The notes under the pieces are model-generated. The model saw only the letters and a list, made by a program, of their open reading frames with translations, did no database searches and was not told the DNA's origin. DNA of 64,000 nt, taken from positions 6,904,215 to 6,968,214 of the forward strand of contig JAJHZJ010000009.1 in assembly GCA_023548195.1 (NCBI GenBank), written 5' to 3'. Positions 22,831 to 33,626 of the stretch are shown here, piece after piece; position 1 is the stretch's first letter, and each line of letters begins with the position of its first letter. The DNA comes from Bettongia penicillata ogilbyi (lineage: Eukaryota; Chordata; Mammalia; Diprotodontia; Potoroidae). The position numbers and the translations under genes are program-made.

Positions 22831-23622
22831 ACAGGTTCAGACCAAATATCACCAATGGAAGAGAGCCCCACCCCCATCCGCCACCCCCACTATTTTAAAG
22901 TAGCCAAAGACATCTGTAAAACCACGTCGGTGCACATTCCAACGCAGCTTTCTCAACTGGTAGCCTAAAGATGTTTTTTTGCTTCCTGCATTCCTCAGCT
23001 AATGGCACTAGTGATAATTCTGATGCTTCAGAGAATCTCACTTGGGTCCAGGCACCGCTGTCCATCTAGTGACCATTTCCACAAACTGCGGACACTGTGC
23101 CTAGGAGGATATAAACAGCCTCATTTGCAAACTCCAAACCCTGCCTGAACTGATGGAAAATGTCCCAGTTGGCATCTGCTAGTGATTTCACTGAATAGGA
23201 GAATTGTAGCCTCTCTCAGCCTTCTTCTGATCCTTTGGTTTTCTTTTCTTTTTCCTTTACAGGAAGAGGCCAGCCCCAGAGTTTCAAGGAAAACAGCCCA
23301 GAGCAGAGTCGTAGCTTTTGAAGCTGCCTCTCTGGTTCACCTCATTCACTTCAAACATTCACATCTCAAAGAGATAAAGGCCTGGCACTGAATCAACAAT
23401 GCTCACTGCCTTCTCTGGGCTTTCACTGTTTTGAGACAGGGTGACTTTTTGATTCTGCCAAGAGAAGCCAGAAACTGATTGATTGTTTCTCCTGAATGGA
23501 GAAAGCAACGAGAACAGAAGAGTGGGCTCCTCGCTAAAGAAGGTATTGTGAGAGAATGAGTTTGAAAGTCTTAAAACAAAAGAAAGATGAGAGGAGCACA
23601 CCAAAGTAAAGACTTCTAAGAG
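22831..23622. other. Unassigned non-coding stretch
   Basis: No gene or repeat recognised. Confidence 0.5.
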
Positions 23623-23630
23623 ACATTAGA

Positions 23631-25160
23631 AATAACAACAAAATTCATTTGGGAGAACAAAAGGTCCAGAATATCAAAGGAAGGAGGTCTAGCAGCACCA
23701 GATCTTAAGCTGCATTATAAGCAGTATCTTTCAAAACTATCTGGTGCTGGCTAAAAAAAATAGAATCGTACATCAGTGGAAGAGTGTAGGTATACAGTAC
23801 ACAGTAGGAAATGATGCTAGTAACCTCATGTTTGATAATTGCATAGAGCCAAGCTTTTGGGATAACAACTCATTATTTTGTAAAGATGGGAAATCTAGAA
23901 AGCAGCCTGGTAGCTAACAGGTATGGACCAGTATCTTACGCTGTTTATCAAGATAAGGTCAAAATGGGTACATAATGTAGACATAAGGGAAGATATCAAT
24001 ATCAAAAATGAATTAGAAGAGCAATGGAGCATATCACCTATCAGATTTATGGGTAAAAGGGAGAATTAAACAGGAGATGAGAACACTGTGGGATATAAAA
24101 TGGATAATTTGGATTACATTAAGTTAAAAGGATTTTGTGCAAGTAAAACCAATGTAGCCTAGATTAGAAGAAAAACAAAATTGGGAAATCATGCTATAGC
24201 CAGTTTATTGGATAAAGGCCTCATATCTCAAATATGTAGAGAAATGAGTTAAATTTATAAGAATATGAGTCATCCTCCAATTGACAAATGATCAAAGGAT
24301 ATGAACAGGCAGTTTTTGGAAGAAGAAATCAAATCTATCTATAGTCATATGAAAAAATGCTCTAAATCATTACTGATTAGAGACATGCAAATTTAAATAA
24401 CTCTGAGGTACCATCTCACACCTATCAGATTGAAAAAAATGGGGAAAAAGAAGAGGAAAATGACAATGAAATGAAAATGCAAATGACAATGTGGGAGGGA
24501 ATGTGGAAAAACTGGGACACTAATATACTGTAGGTAGAATCATGATCTAACCATTTTAAGCAGCAATCTGAAATTATGCCCAAAGAGTTATAAAACTGCA
24601 TATGCCCTTTGACCGCTATTAGGTCAGTTTCCCAAGGTGATCAGGGAAAAAGGAAAAGAATGTATATATCCCAAAATATTTGTAGCAGTTCTCTTTGTGG
24701 GGGTAAAAAACTGGAAACTGATGGGATGCCCCCATCAATGGGGGAATGGCCGAACACGTTGTGGTATATGATGGTGATAGAATACTACTGAGTTGTAAGT
24801 AATGACAAGCAGGTTGGTTTTAGGAAAACCCAGAAAAGACCTGCATGAAACAATGTAGAATGAAACAAACAGAAACAAGAGAATATTATATACAGTAACA
24901 TCAATGTCATTCAAAAAGTAGCTGTGAATTAGTAAGCCATTTTGAGGAGTATGATCATTCAAATCAACTATAAAGAACTTATGAAGGAAACCGCTATCAA
25001 CTTCCAGAGAAAGAACATATGGAAGTATATATTGTATGGTTCTACATATAGCTCTGTATTAAAAGCTGATCTTCTCTTAACGTGGTACTGGGAGGCAGGG
25101 AGGGAGACAATTCAAAATTCAAAATGTAGCAAAAAATAAATAAAATTTAAAAACACACAC
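23631..25160 (+). mobile_element. L1 3' portion (ORF2 remnant and 3' UTR) with TSD
   Basis: Begins in ORF2 ('aacaacaaaattcatttggg', 'aaaggtccagaatatcaaag'), passes the L1 landmarks 'tatgaaaaaatgctctaaatc', 'gaggtaccatctcacacc' and 'atcaatgggggaatggcc', and ends in an A-rich tail. ACATTAGA occurs directly before (23623-23630) and after (25161-25168), a likely 8-bp target-site duplication. Numerous stops and indels. Confidence 0.87.
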
Positions 25161-25169
25161 ACATTAGAC

Positions 25170-25930
25170 ATTATCAAGCTGACAAATAGTCATTATTAAA
25201 TGTTTTTGTATTTGTGAAGGAAAAAAAAATCCACAGATTTTTGAGACATTCTAATCTGGGGATATTGCTTTCTGTTTTGTTTTTTGTTTTTTGTTTTTTT
25301 AAGTTGGAAGGAAGAATAAAGGATATTATGTTCAAATAGATGTCAGAAATGAAAGGAAAAGAACTGGGATAAAGTACACAAATGATCTGAGTCTGCTTTG
25401 GAGTTATGAAACTACAAAGCTGTGTAGAGTGACAGAAATGATAATGAAGTAGCTTCACGTAGGATAGCAGATTTTGATTTCTAAATAAGAGAATATTGTA
25501 AGGGTTATGAAAGCTTATTATTTCCTTTAAAAAAGTAAATTATTATTGATATCTTTTGTTTATATGTCATCTGTATTTAGTTATGTATTCCTCCCTCCCC
25601 TTATAAGGAAGTCTAAAAAAGGAAAAAACCACCAATTCAGCAAAGCTAACCTAACCTAAAGCTAATGAGGAAGTTTAACATTATGTTTTGTACCTATTGA
25701 CTCCTACCTCTTCAAAGAAAGAGAAAAAGTCTGTGAAACTTAATTCTAACATGTGGAGAGTACATAGAAATAAGAATTCTGGTCCCTATGCAAATTCAAG
25801 AATTGTACCCCTTCACTGCACCCTGTCACCCTGGCTTCCTGCCCCAAATGACAGAACCAGAAGCACTATGGGAATAATAACCCTTTCACCACCAAAGACA
25901 AAAGAGAAATTGACAACATTTTTTGTTAAT
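25170..25930. other. Unassigned non-coding stretch
   Basis: Nothing recognised; contains T-rich and A-rich runs near 25275-25300. Confidence 0.5.
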
Positions 25931-25934
25931 GTTT

Positions 25935-26140
25935 CAATAGAATCATAGATTTAGAACCAGAAAGAGCCTTGGACATAATCTAGTTCAACCTCTTCATTTC
26001 AAAGATGAGGAAACTGAGGCCCCAAGAGTCTAAATGACTTTGCTTAACATTACACAGGCAACAGATGTCAGAGACAAGATTTATACTTGGGTTTTCTGAC
26101 CCCAAAGTCAATCATCTTTCCACTTATTGTAGTAAGTGTT
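25935..26140 (-). mobile_element. THER1-type CORE-SINE
   Basis: Reversed: 'agaatcatagatttagaacc', 'tctagttcaacctcttcattt', 'gatgaggaaactgaggcccc', and head 'atcatctttccacttattg'. Confidence 0.77.
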
Positions 26141-26344
26141 AGCACAACCCTGAAGGCAGGGCAGTTGAACCGAGTGGCAAGAAGGCAACCATGCTGTCGG
26201 TAGTCCCTAAACAGGCATATGCCTCTTTCCTACTCTGAGGCTGCTGGTAGGCAGCTAATAAATGCAGAAATAGCTCAGGCTTCTGTGGCATGGAGTATTT
26301 TAAAAAACCCTTCTTGCCTCCTCCCCATTTAACCCCAGGATCAT
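26141..26344. other. Unassigned stretch
   Basis: Nothing recognised. Confidence 0.4.
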
Positions 26345-26492
26345 TTATTTAATTTGTATATATTTTGTATATATTTATATTTGTGCATGTGGTTTTTCCC
26401 CTGAGAACTTGTAAGTTCCTTAAGGGAAGGAATTTTAATTAATAGCTTTGTATTTCCACCTGGCACAGGTACATAGCAAGTGCTCTTTGGTA
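26345..26492 (+). mobile_element. L2 3' end leading into a polypurine tract
   Basis: 'gtatatatttatatttgtgc', 'gtaagttccttaagggaagg' and 'agcaagtgctctttgg' follow the L2 terminus, whose tail position is occupied by the GGAA-type tract. Confidence 0.65.
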
Positions 26493-26735
26493 GAAGGAAG
26501 GAAGAAAGAAAGGAAAAGAATAAGGAAGGGAGGGAAGGAAGTGAGAGAGTGAGGGAGAGAAGGAAGAAAGGAAGGAAGTGAGGAAGAAAGAGAGGAAAGG
26601 AGGGAGGGAGGAAGGAAGGGAGGGAGTGATGGAGGGAGAAAGGAAGGAAAGAAGGAAGGAAAAGAAGGAAGGAATAAGGAGAGGAAGACAGGAAGAGAAG
26701 GAGGGCAAGTGGAAAAAAAGAAAGGAAAGAGAAAC
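26493..26735 (+). repeat. Polypurine (GGAA/GAAAG)n tract
   Basis: About 240 bases almost wholly purine on the plus strand. Long open frames on both strands here are compositional. Confidence 0.96.
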
Positions 26736-26944
26736 CTTTTCTTTCAGTCCAGCAAGTAGGTGTTCAGTTATCTTTTTGTATTCCATTGTTTTTATGTTTA
26801 TTCTTTTACAAAAGAATTGCCTAGGGCTTAGCTGTAACATATATCCAAAGACTGGGCAGTGATGACTCAGTTTTACAAGGTCAGTTCATATTCTCTGGGT
26901 ATGCCTGTGTCAGTAGTTGCAAGAACCTGACAAGTAACACTTGA

Positions 26945-27066
26945 TAGATAAGGGTATTAGGTCTGGAGTCAGAGGGCCTAGGTTCAAATCTTATCTCTTC
27001 CACCTGCTGCCATGCTCAAGTAAATTAATGTCTCTGGACCTCAGTTGCTTTTTTATTTTTAATCTG
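26945..27066 (+). mobile_element. MIR/THER1 5' half
   Basis: 'ggtctggagtcagagggcc' and 'aggttcaaatcttatctcttcc' are the head and following block. Confidence 0.55.
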
Positions 27067-27067
27067 T

Positions 27068-27160
27068 AAATTCATTTCAGTAGATTTATTAAGTACCTTC
27101 TATGCGCAAAGGACCAGGGATAAAATACCAAAATGAAACCTTTCTTGCTCTCAAGGTAAA
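27068..27160 (-). mobile_element. L2 3' end
   Basis: 'gatttattaagtaccttctatg' followed by the reversed 'aaggaccagggataaaatacc' block. Confidence 0.6.
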
Positions 27161-27880
27161 GTTCCTTCCAGCTTTAACTTTATGGCACTTTCCTAGTTTA
27201 AACAGAAATTCCTGGTCATTTGGGGTATCCCCATTCCAAATAGATTGTGGCTATTGCCCTGCTGAGACACTGAAAGAGAAAACATTCTTAGATTTCGTGA
27301 ATAAGTGAGTTTTGCCAACTGAGAGACAATTTGCTCTGGCAGGAGGTGATGCTAACAGAATGATGAAAGAATGAGGAACTTAAATGACCACTTAGCCTGA
27401 CACTGTGTTTAGGGATTTGATAACCTTGATTAGTAGGGCTATGTAGCTGAGTGTTCTCCTGAATGATAAGAAGAAGGGACTGGAGCCACTGGGTTGGCAG
27501 GAGAGTCCTGAGCCCGTGGAGTTAATGAGATCATAGATTTTGAGTTGGTGGGAGGATGAGAACTTCTAAGGTCTCAGTGTCCTTCTGTCCTCCTCCTCTT
27601 GGCCAGAGAAGAATCTTGTCCATTTTCTCCTGGGCTCTATGTACATACGGCAAAGCATGTCACAAAGGGGATGTTATGTACCAACAGTATGCACTAACTG
27701 TGTTATATACGCCACTTTGGAAAATGCCCCTTTACTGAAACTAATTATGTAGGACATTAATTGATTAAAGGAAGCACATTAATAGGGTTTGTAAGTGACA
27801 GTAGTAGAAAGACTATTCTCCCAATCCCTCCGGGATCCCTCTATAACCTGGAAAGGAGATGTAACCACTTTTTTATGGTT
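27161..27880. other. Unassigned non-coding stretch
   Basis: Nothing recognised. Confidence 0.5.
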
Positions 27881-27884
27881 TCTC

Positions 27885-28225
27885 ACACATAACACTCTAC
27901 TTTCTGTTTCTGTGTCTTTTTGTACTGGCTGTCCCCAATTCCTGGATTGCATTCCCTCTTCATTTTTGTCTCTTGGAATCTCTGGTTTCCCTCAAGACTC
28001 AGATCAAATACCACCTTCTGCTGTTCCTGGCCTCCCTAGCTAATAAGGCTACTTTGCATGTTTTGTGTATATCTATATATGTGCCAGTGTCTTGTCTTTT
28101 AGAATGTAGACTTTGACTGCAAGAACTCTATTGATTTTGTCTTTGTATCTCCAGAGCTTAACACAGGGCTGGCTCAGCTTGGCACACAGTAGGCACTTAA
28201 TAAACCTACATTGATTGAGTCACAG
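27885..28225 (+). mobile_element. L2 3' region
   Basis: Follows L2 from the end of ORF2 ('tccccaattcctggattgc', 'caagactcagatcaaatacc') to the terminal 'aacacagggctggctc' and 'ggcacttaataaacc'. Confidence 0.87.
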
Positions 28226-28329
28226 GCAAACCATCTTGAAATATTAAATCATTGCATAAAGACTAAAATATTCAGTACTTGAATGGGTTTATGATTTCAT
28301 CAACATGAATTTTCCCTTCAACAATGCAT

Positions 28330-28515
28330 ACTGCAACTCATTTATGCCTGTCCATCCTGTGTAACATATGTCCTTAACTTTATCACCAGGAGTCTACTAT
28401 ATATACTATATCTCCCTTGATTTTTCTTCACATTGCAAATATATCAATAGTATACAGGACTTGTCCAAAGATTATCCTTCACCATCATGATGTAGCCAGT
28501 CTTTATTTTCTATTG
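28330..28515 (-). mobile_element. RTE LINE fragment, 3' part of ORF
   Basis: The minus-strand frame gives GYIMMVKDNLWTSPVYY, a stop, then ICNVKKNQGR, close to the RTE/BovB C-terminal 'GHvmRm.DnRWt.rvteWyPr..kR.rGRP' block. It lies head-to-head with the RTE piece to the right. Confidence 0.5.
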
Positions 28516-28754
28516 CTCATATATTTTTGATTTTCATCCTTTACTCCACTTCTCAATTTTAATACTGATTGCATCAAGCCCCTGAACATTGCTGGACAAC
28601 ATAGACTTGCTCCAGAGTCCCTCTATAAAGAATTTGACTTAACTTTCCACATGGGGAAAAAAAAGTTTGTATTGTTCAGATCATGATTTGAAGCTAAATG
28701 GACAACCAGTAGAGCTTGCCCCTTAATATATGGACAGACACTCCAAAGGGGCCA
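28516..28754. other. Unassigned spacer between two RTE pieces
   Basis: Nothing recognised, possibly decayed RTE. Confidence 0.35.
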
Positions 28755-28990
28755 TTACTTGGGGAAGAAATGAATGAGGGAAGCAGGCTAGATCAACTTT
28801 GGGAAATGACAAAGTTCTTTTAATGACTCCATGCATCATCTTCAAACAAAGTCTCAACCCTTTCAATCACCCATTCTTCCAGCATTATTATATGGCTTCA
28901 AGTTATAGAGTATTTTAGACTCAGAAGAACTGAAATTGAAAATCACCCCAAGGGCAACAGAGAGGCACATGAGCAGACGGTAATACATTA
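28755..28990 (+). mobile_element. RTE LINE fragment, RT-proximal part of ORF
   Basis: One plus-strand frame gives LPALLYGFKL, a stop, then LDSEELKLKITPRATERHMS, matching the same region as the RTE fragment near 10.0 kb ('VLPVMLYCCESWN...SEEL'). Confidence 0.65.
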
Positions 28991-29427
28991 TAAACATGGA
29001 ATTATAGGAATATAAACTATTATTATTATCTTTCATTCACTTGGAGATAGTCAATTGTTCCCTCCTTCTAGGCTTTTTCTTTGAGTTAGTGGTACCAGGC
29101 TGTGAAGAAATCTGGTATGTTTAACTTATAATTGCTGTGTGAAAGGTTTTCATTGTGTTTAGCCTGTGGTGGTTGTACTGATAGTTATTCAGCCAGCCTA
29201 TTAATATGAACCACTTGAGGCAGACACAGAGACATGATTAAATTTCCATGTAGAAAAACAAGAACCAGGAAGAGGCTATTTGAATGGAAAAGTTCAACGG
29301 TACTAATTCAGGAGGGAGATAAGTCAATATGGCCACTGACAGAATTTGGACTATAATATGGGCTCCTGACTTCCAATCAAATGTTCTTTCCAATGTACCA
29401 TAAAAGACCTGCTCCAAAAAAAATAGA
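28991..29427. other. Unassigned stretch upstream of the HAL1-like element
   Basis: Nothing firm; the last 30 bases include an A run. Confidence 0.45.
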
Positions 29428-29555
29428 GGGTGTGAGGACTTCTGACCAAGATGGCTGCCAGAATGGAAGTGGCCCTCCCATTTCCTGCATACCTACGCAA
29501 GGAAAAACCCTGAAATTTATGTCAGATCAAATAATGATCAAGAAATACAATGATA
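29428..29555 (+). mobile_element. L1-type 5' end fragment abutting the HAL1-like element
   Basis: 'gaggacttctgaccaagatgg' resembles the start of an L1 5' UTR and carries CCAAGATGGC (29446-29455), the same YY1-like box found at the start of the adjoining element. No matching downstream L1 body is present on either side of the HAL1-like element. Confidence 0.45.
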
Positions 29556-29566
29556 GAGGGGAGGAG

Positions 29567-29576
29567 CCAAGATGGC
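29567..29576 (+). promoter_or_regulatory. YY1-like box at the L1-type 5' end
   Basis: CCAAGATGGC lies about 12 bases from the element's first base. In human L1 a YY1 site in the same place (GGAGCCAAGATGGC) directs accurate transcription start; the same role here is inferred. Confidence 0.6.
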
Positions 29577-30213
29577 GGAGTAGAAAGACTCACTGTATGC
29601 TAGCTCCGAACCCACAGCCCATATATTTCCTGTAAAAAGAACTCCCCACAAATTCTGGAGCAGTGCAAGCCACGCAGCAACACAGTGGAGGAGATTTCCG
29701 TTCCAGAGAGCCCTGAAAAACCGACCCCAAAAGTCTGTCACTCACTGGACGTGGAGCCCAGCCCTGGCCGTGTGGCCCCGAGAGAAGCAGATCTGAGCAG
29801 GCTTCAGGGATGGAATCTCCGACGATGGCGAAGGTCGCTCTACCCACAGGCACTACAGGTCAGTAAGAGAGACATCTGCACTGGCCGAGAGGGAGTGGGG
29901 TATCTACATAACTCAGACCCCCTTGGGAGGAAGCAGTGGGAGGCAGCGGTGGCCTGGACTCCCAGAGCGGACAGGAGCTCAGCGCCATTACTGAAGATCT
30001 CAGCATAAACCCCCTGAGGGAACTGAGCCTGGGAGGCAGCCCTGCCCCAATCCAAGCTCCAGAACTTAAGCTCACATTGAATAGCAGTCATGCCTGCTGC
30101 TGAAAGCCCTGAGGCTGGGGAGCAGCATTTGAATCTCAGACCCCAAGCACTAGCTGGGCGGATCTAGGCAGGGGTGCAGAGGAATCTCAGAAGTCAAGTA
30201 AGTGGCTGGGAAA

Positions 30214-31307
30214 ATGCCCAGAAAAGGGAAGAAAAATAAGACCATAGAAGGTTACTTTCTTGGGGAACAGATGTTCCCACCTTTCATTTCTGATGACGAG
30301 GAACAATGCTTACCATCAGGGAAACACATAGAAGTCAAGGCCTCTGTACCCCAAATATCCAAAATAGATATCCAACGGGCTCAGGCCATGGAAGAGCTCA
30401 GAAAGGATTTTGAAAATCAAGTTAGACAGGTGGAGGAAAAACTGGGAAGAGAAATGAGAGAGATGCAAGAAAAGCTAGAAAAACGGGTCAATACCTTGGT
30501 AAAGGAGACCCAAAAAAACGCTGAAGAAAATAACACCTTGAAAAATAGGCTCACTCAATTGGCAAAAGAGGTTCAAAAAGCCAATGAGGAGAAGAATGCT
30601 TTCAAAATCAGAATTAGCCACATGGAAAAAGAGGTTCAAAACTCACTGAAGAAAATAGTTCTCTCAAAATGAGAATGGAACAGATGGAGGCTAATGACTT
30701 TCTGAGAAACCAAGAAATCACAAAACAAAACCAAAAGAATGAAAAAATGGAAGAGAATGTGAAATATCTCACTGGAAAAACAACTGACCTGGAAAATAGA
30801 TCCAGGAGAGACAATTTAAAAATTATGGGACTACCTGAAAGCCATGATCAAAAAAAGAGCCTAGACATTATCTTTCATGAAATTATCAAGGAAAACTGCC
30901 CTGATATCCTAGAACCAGAGGGCAAAATAAGTATTGAAGGAATCCATCGATCACCACCTGAAAGAGATCCAAAAAGAGAAACTCCTAGGAACATTGTGGC
31001 CAAATTCCAGAATTCCCAGGTCAAGGAGAAAATATTGCAAGCATCTAGTAAGAAACAATTCCAGTATTGTGGAAATGCGATCAGGATAACACAAGATCTA
31101 GCAGCTTCTACATTAAGGAATCGAAGGGCATGGAATAGGATATTCCAGAAGCCAAAGGAACTAGGACTCAAACCAAGAATCACCTACCCAGCAAAACTGA
31201 GTATAATACTTCAGGGGAAAATATGGTCTTTTAATGAAACAGAGGATTTTCAAGCATTCTTGATGAAAAGACCAGAACTGGAAAGAAAATTTGACTTTCA
31301 AACATAA
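30214..31307 (+). pseudogene. L1-type ORF1 (RNA-binding chaperone), frameshifted
   Basis: Codes for the L1 ORF1p type of protein, which trimerises through a coiled coil and coats the element's RNA. The ATG at 30214 (MPRKGKKNKT) matches the start of the intact copy; the open frame extends four codons further but without an ATG. A charged head is followed by a long coiled coil. Relative to the minus-strand copy, one G is missing just after 30641, so the first frame runs to a stop at 30670-30672 and the rest continues in the next frame to TAA at 31305. That second part keeps the RRM (NRSRRDNLKIM, then ERDPKRETPRNIVAKFQ) and the C-terminal domain (RITQDLAASTLRNRRAW, then LKPRITYPAKLSI). By eye it differs from the intact copy at about 17 of 212 residues. 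No other stop is seen. Confidence 0.92.
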
Positions 31308-32259
31308 GAATGAGAAGACGCATGAAAAAGTAAACAGCAAAGAGAAGTCATTAGAGACTTACGAAAGGTGAACTGTTTACATTTCTACATGGAAAGACAA
31401 TATTTGTAACTCTTAAAACTTTTCAGTATCTGGGTAGTTGGTGGGACCACACACACATACACATGCATACACACATGTACACATGTGTACGCACACACAT
31501 ACATACATGCATGCACATACAGAGACAGAGAGCACAGAGTGAATTGAATAGGATGGGACCATATCTTAAAAGAAATTAAGGTAAATGGTGAGAGAGAAAT
31601 GTAGTGGGAGGAGAGAGGGTGAAATGGAATGAGGTAAATTATCTCTCATTCTAGAGGCAAGCAGGAGACTTTTTAGTGGAGGGAAAAAGAGGAGAGCTGA
31701 GAAAAAAGCAAGAAGTTTACCCTCATCACATTTGACTAAAGGAAGGAATAAAATGCACACTCATCATGGTATGAAAACCTACCTTACAATACAGGAAAGT
31801 GGGGGAGAAGGAGATAAGCAGCGTGGGGGGGCTGATGGAAGGGAGGGCAATGGGAGGAGGGAGCAATTTGAAGTCAACACTCAGGGAGGGACAGGATCAA
31901 AAGATGGAATAGAAACAATGCAGGGCAGGATAGGATGGAGGGAAATGCAGTTAGTCTTACACAACACGACTATCATGGAAGTCATTTGCAAAACTACAGA
32001 GATATGGCCTATATTGAATTGCCTGCCTTCCCAAAGGGAATGGGTGGGGAGGGAGGGATGGGGAGAATTTGGAATTCAAAGTTTTAGGAACAACTGTTGA
32101 GTATTGTTGTTGCTACTAGGAAATAAGACATACAGTTAATGAGGAATAGAAAGTCATCTGGCCCTACAGGACAAAAGAGAAGATGGGGACAAGAGAAGGG
32201 AGGGAAGATAGAAGAGAGGGCAGATTGGAGATAGGGAAAATTAGAATGCTTGGTGTATT

Positions 32260-32287
32260 GGGGTGGGGGGAGGGGATAAATGGGGGG
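32260..32287 (+). other. G-quadruplex-type motif in HAL1-like 3' UTR
   Basis: Four G runs of four to six, separated by T, A and ATAAAT, lie about 60 bases from the element's end. The mirror-image C runs occur at the same place in the minus-strand copy (56699-56733). L1 3' UTRs are known to keep G-rich, quadruplex-forming tracts. Confidence 0.7.
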
Positions 32288-32385
32288 AAAATTTGGAACC
32301 CAAAATTTTGTGAAAATGAATGTAAAAAGTTAAATAAATAAATTTATATTATATCTAAAAAACCAAAAAACCAAAACAAAGCATA

Positions 32386-32843
32386 AAAAGAAGCAGGTAA
32401 TTCCACTGTTGGGCAATTTTCTTTGTTAGGGAGTTCTTTCCTTTTTTGAAGAGGAAACTTCTTCCTTCTTAACTTCTGCCCATCAGTCCTAGTAATGTGT
32501 TCTCAGACTACATAGAGCAAGTCTTATTCGTCTTTCAATTATATTCTCCTCCAACTATTTGAAGAGTTGAATTATGTCCTCCTTAAGTCTTCTCTATAGT
32601 AAATATTTCTTATTCATTTAACAAGCTTTTATGAAAAAAATAAAAACGTTTCCAAACCTCTAACCATCTTCGCTGCCCTCCTCTGGACACACTATAATTT
32701 ATTAATATCTCTTTTAAAATGTAACACTCACAATTAGGCATCATGTTCCATATGTGATCGGGTGAAAGAGGAAAGTGAGGCAGATCTCCCCGTGTATATA
32801 CTGTGCTTTGGGAAATGCAGCCTAAGATTGTCCTATATTTTTC
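32386..32843 (-). mobile_element. CR1/L3-type LINE fragment, left part
   Basis: Reads as the reversed CR1-type sequence: 'gttagggagttctttcc', then 'ccatcttcgctgccctcctc' with 'tctggacacactataattt', then 'tttgggaaatgcagcctaag'. The order matches avian CR1 and mammalian L3. An L1 interrupts it and a short part resumes after 33627. Confidence 0.62.
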
Positions 32844-33626
32844 TTTCTTTTTTAAGAATTAATTTGTTTGTTTTCAGTTTTCTACAATCACTCTCATAAG
32901 TCTTAGATTTTCTCACCCTCCCTTCCCCCTCCCTCCCCAAGACAGCATGCAATCTTATATAGGTTCTGCACATACATTCTTATTAACCACATTTTCACAT
33001 TAATCATGTTGCGTAGAATTAAAATGAATGGGAGAAATCGTGAGAAAAAACAAACCACAACAAAATGTAGCACAAAAGAAAATATTCTGCTTCATTCTGC
33101 GTTCTGATTTCATAGTTCTTTCTCTGGATGCGGATGGCATTTTGCCTCAAGAATCCTTTGGGAATGTTTTAGGCTCTTGCATTGCTGGAAAGGGCTGGGT
33201 CTAACTAGAAACAGTCCTCGCACACTGTGGCTGTTACTGTGTATAATGTTCTCCTGGTTCTCCTCATTTCACTCAGCATCAGTTCATATGAGTCCTTCCA
33301 GACCTCTCTGAAGTCTTGTTCAGCCATTCCCCAATTGATGGACGTCTCTTCAATTTCCAGTTCTTCACCACTGAAAAGAGAACTGCTATAAATATTTTGT
33401 ACATGTGGGACCTTTTCCTATTTTTATGATCTCTTTGGGATACGGTTCTAGAAGTGATATTGCTGGGTCATAGGATATGCACATTTTTGTAATCCTTTGG
33501 GCATAGTTCCAAATTGCTCCCCAGAATGATTGGATCAGCTCACAGCTCCACCAACAGTGAATTAGTGTTCCAACTCTCCCACATCTTTTCCAACATTTAT
33601 CATCGTCCTGTTTTGTCATGTTAGCC
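32844..33626 (-). mobile_element. L1 3' end with ORF2 cysteine motif and TSD
   Basis: The minus-strand frame at 33386-33619 encodes the end of L1 ORF2p: CWKRCGRVGTLIHCWWSCEL, then FWGAIWNY and YDPAISLLEPYPKE. The pattern C-X3-C-X7-H-X4-C is the L1 C-terminal cysteine-rich motif, intact. Towards the left come the ORF2 end and 3' UTR. Relative to the other L1 3' ends here, a stretch is missing near 33308, between 'tctgaagtc' and 'ttgttcagccattcc'. AGATTGTCCTATATTTTTC (32825-32843) and AGATTGTCCTACACTTTTC (33627-33645) form a 19-bp target-site duplication with two mismatches, placing the insertion inside a CR1-type element. Confidence 0.93.

Larger units (their letters stand above)
29556..32365 (+). 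mobile_element. HAL1-like (ORF1-only) L1 element, near full length, plus copy
   Basis: An L1-type 5' end (GAGGGGAGGAGCCAAGATGG), about 660 bases of 5' UTR, one ORF (ORF1, frameshifted), then directly a 3' UTR of about 1,050 bases with a CA-rich stretch (31447-31510), a purine-rich part, a G-run cluster (32260-32287) and an A/T-rich end ('gttaaataaataaatt'). The minus-strand element at 56.6-59.6 kb has the same parts in the same order. No ORF2, endonuclease or RT sequence lies between ORF1 and the end. Such 'half-L1' elements are known in mammals, and I believe also from opossum; the exact family is not established here. Movement would need L1 ORF2p in trans. I found no clear target-site duplication. 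Confidence 0.85.

Noticed and set aside
26439..26862. Long open frames on both strands (133 and 94 aa)
   Set aside because: They arise from a purine tract that lacks stop codons by composition.
31450..32100. Possible second ORF in the HAL1-like 3' UTR (122 aa frame at 31732)
   Set aside because: G/A-rich, with no RT or endonuclease motifs and no matching frame in the other copy.
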